From: an uncultured Erythrobacter sp.
GTDB lineage: Bacteria; Pseudomonadota; Alphaproteobacteria; Sphingomonadales; Sphingomonadaceae
Length of the DNA: 64,000 nt
Direction of reading: 5' to 3'
NCBI RefSeq assembly: GCF_947492365.1
Contig: NZ_CANLMB010000001.1
Location: 1,788,874 to 1,852,873 of the forward strand
The notes beneath the pieces were generated by a model that had not been told where the DNA came from, searched no databases, and saw only the letters and a program-made list of their open reading frames with translations. The position numbers and the translations under genes are program-made. Shown one piece after another: positions 62,508-64,000 of this stretch (positions within the stretch are counted from its first letter, which is position 1; each line of letters starts with the position of its first letter).

Positions 62508-62519
62508 GGATTCTCCTGA

Positions 62520-63053
62520 TTATCCCTTCCACTCGCGCCGCTCTTCGGCGGTGCGCAGGACGTCATAGGCGACTTGCAGTTTCTGGAATTCGAGCGCGGC
62601 GTCTTCATCGCCGGGTTTGACGTCGGGATGGACCTCTTTGGCTTTCACCCGGTACGCTTTCTTGACCGCAGCGAAGTCCGCGTCCGCCTCCAGCTCGAGC
62701 AGCTCCAGCGCGCGCATCTCATCGGCGCTGCGCGATCCGTCGCCTGATCCCATCCAGCCATAATGCGAGGCCTCGGCATAGCCTTCGCTTTCCTGCCGCT
62801 CGGCCTTGGCGCGTTCGGCCTTTTGCTCTTTGTCGAGCCCTTCGAAATAGTCCCAGCCCTTGTTGTATTCAGCCGCGTGGGCCTGACAGAAATACCAGCG
62901 GTCGGGACTGTTGGGGGATTTGGGCGCAGGGCACAGGCCCGCTTCGCCGCAGCCATGGCGGTCGCATTCGCGCTGGGCCACAGTCTCGCGCGAAGAATCG
63001 TAAGATCGCCAGCGCGGAAATCCCCAATCGTTGGAGCGGCGCGCTTTAGGCAC
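62520..63053 (-). CDS. J-domain (DnaJ-like) protein with Cys-rich N-terminus
   Basis: 177 residues. The C-terminal J domain runs from ALELLELEADADFAAVKKAY through the HPD motif (KEVHPDVKPGDED) to YDVLRTAEERREWKG. The N-terminal part (RSNDWGFPRWRSYDSS, then CDRHGCGEAGLCPAPKSP and WYFCQAHAAEYNKGW) has four Cys and several His, a likely zinc site, and is typical of the sphingomonad family members. The start is GTG at 63053, giving MPKARRSNDWGF. Probably a co-chaperone of DnaK; client unknown. Confidence 0.9.
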   Translation of the reverse strand: MPKARRSNDWGFPRWRSYDSSRETVAQRECDRHGCGEAGLCPAPKSPNSPDRWYFCQAHAAEYNKGWDYFEGLDKEQKAERAKAERQESEGYAEASHYGWMGSGDGSRSADEMRALELLELEADADFAAVKKAYRVKAKEVHPDVKPGDEDAALEFQKLQVAYDVLRTAEERREWKG

Positions 63054-63210
63054 AGGATTTCATGTCGTTCATCGGAAAGGTCACGCGGTCAGTCTAGGCC
63101 TGCTGGAGATACATTGGAAGGCGTGCAAACCAGTTTCGATCTGAAATGTTGCATTGCAATAGATTGTTCATATCTAACGCCTAGCAGCATTTGCGAAACA
63201 AGGGACAGCC

Positions 63211-63366
63211 ATGAGCCAGCAATTGACCATCTCCAGCCTGTTTTCAGCCTTCGCGCTGGTGACGCTGGTGCTGTTCGCACGCGCTGGCGATATGGCGGGC
63301 CATGTTGCGATCGGCGAACAATCCGCGATCGTGATGGTCGAGGCTTCGGCCGAGGTCGAACGCTAA
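63211..63366 (+). CDS. Small membrane protein (51 residues), hypothetical
   Basis: MSQQLTISSLFSAFALVTLV begins one hydrophobic segment (about residues 9-24), then a short polar tail ending ASAEVER. AGGGAC lies seven bases before the ATG. No family recognised. Position between J-domain and pal genes gives no clear clue. It is too short for most gene callers but has coding-like composition. Confidence 0.5.
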   Translation: MSQQLTISSLFSAFALVTLVLFARAGDMAGHVAIGEQSAIVMVEASAEVER

Positions 63367-63421
63367 GCTGGCCCCGCGCCCGCTCCTACCAAGGAAGCGA
63401 ACGCGGAAACCCGGGCTCAAA

Positions 63422-63949
63422 TCAATTGATGATGATGCTCGCGGCGCGGCGGTTCTGCGCCCATGCGGCTGCGCTGGAGGCAAGCGCGACGGGGCGCTCC
63501 TTACCATAGCTCACCGTGCGGATGCGGTCGGGCGAAACGCCGAGGCTGACGAGATAGTTCTTCGCCGAATTCGCGCGCCGCTCACCCAAGGCAAGGTTGT
63601 ATTCGCGCGTGCCGCGTTCGTCGCAATGCCCTTCGATGGTGAAGGTCAGCTGCGGGAAGCGCGCAAAATACTGCGCCTGCGCCTGAAGCGCGGCGGCATC
63701 CGATGAATCGATGTTGAAGCGGTCAGTGTCGAAATAGATCACGCTGGAGCCGCCAACCGCCTGCTCGAAATGCTGCTGCGATCCGACTGACGGGCCAGAC
63801 GGCGTTGCCGTGGTGGGCGTTGGCGTAGGCGTTGCATTGGTCTGCTGCACCGGCGGCAGCTCTTCGGGAGCCTTCTTGGAACAAGCGCCAAGCGCCAGAG
63901 CCGAGGTCATCAGCACAATGGTTGCTGTCTTGGAAACAGAGATCGTCAT
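63422..63949 (-). CDS. pal: Peptidoglycan-associated lipoprotein
   Basis: 175 residues. Lipobox LALGAC with Cys23, a Pro/Thr-rich linker (PTPTPTTATPSGPS), and an OmpA-like domain: VIYFDTDRFNIDSSDAAAL, FTIEGHCDERGTREYNLAL and RRANSAKNYLVSLGV, with the peptidoglycan-binding Asp and Arg. It is the outer-membrane end of the Tol-Pal cell-division and envelope complex. ATG at 63949 has GGAGAG upstream. TolB, usually upstream, would lie past the right edge. Confidence 0.95.
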   Translation of the reverse strand: MTISVSKTATIVLMTSALALGACSKKAPEELPPVQQTNATPTPTPTTATPSGPSVGSQQHFEQAVGGSSVIYFDTDRFNIDSSDAAALQAQAQYFARFPQLTFTIEGHCDERGTREYNLALGERRANSAKNYLVSLGVSPDRIRTVSYGKERPVALASSAAAWAQNRRAASIIIN

Positions 63950-64000
63950 GGTTTTACTCTCCGTATTGAGCGCGGCATTCTAGCCGCAGCTTAGGGAACA

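Noticed and set aside
1..64000. CRISPR array or prophage
   Set aside because: No regularly spaced repeats and no phage structural, integrase or lysis genes were seen.

Overview
The window looks like chromosomal DNA of a marine sphingomonad-type alphaproteobacterium, most likely in or near the Erythrobacteraceae. The grounds are the GC-rich sequence, paired giant TonB-dependent receptors with an alginate locus, sphingomonad-style housekeeping genes (a J-domain protein with the family's N-terminus, Pal, PdeM, a single Rsh), and tight ATGA/TGATG gene overlaps. The genus is inference; no database search was possible.

Region 1 (1-15530) is a catabolic cluster for an unidentified substrate. It holds a form-II CoxL-type molybdenum hydroxylase with its FAD subunit and CoxG, and a leftward operon (VOC protein, 2-oxo-pentenoate-hydratase-like enzyme, MFS transporter, MarR regulator, NTF2-like protein). 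A divergent rightward operon encodes a limonene-epoxide-hydrolase-like protein, an SDR and an amidohydrolase. A second leftward operon encodes an amidohydrolase, two tandem P450s, an SDR, a ThuA-like protein and an SDR. The two main promoters carry nearly the same palindrome (ATCGA-NA-TCGAT), so the cluster is probably one regulon.

Region 2 (15.6-33.7 kb) starts with decayed IS6-family remnants and continues as a complete alginate utilisation locus. PL7, PL6 and PL17 lyases depolymerise the polymer and two TonB receptors import it. KdgF, an MFS transporter, a DEH-reductase-type SDR, KdgK and KdgA carry the unsaturated uronate to pyruvate and glyceraldehyde 3-phosphate. A FadR-type GntR protein is the likely regulator.

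Region 3 (33.9-43.3 kb) is accessory DNA. It has a small envelope/stress or metal module (DUF4383, DUF4142, cupredoxin, His-rich outer-membrane-type protein, AraC regulator) and a divergent lipoprotein/metzincin protease pair of unknown function. It also has a probable IS3 end, a gene cut by an intact IS6-family element, and tRNA-Ser(GGA). IS6 ends at 15.6, 16.0 and 42.05 kb all point the same way and bracket regions 2 and 3.

Region 4 (43.3-64 kb) is mostly core genome: Rsh (ppGpp), a hybrid histidine kinase, HemF behind an FNR-like box, PdeM, IF3 (AUA start), three tandem DUF547 proteins, a DASS anion transporter, a trans-sulfuration enzyme behind a structured leader that can mask its ribosome binding site, and Pal. 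Two copies of an unusual hairpin element, with fixed linkers and compensating stems, flank infC.
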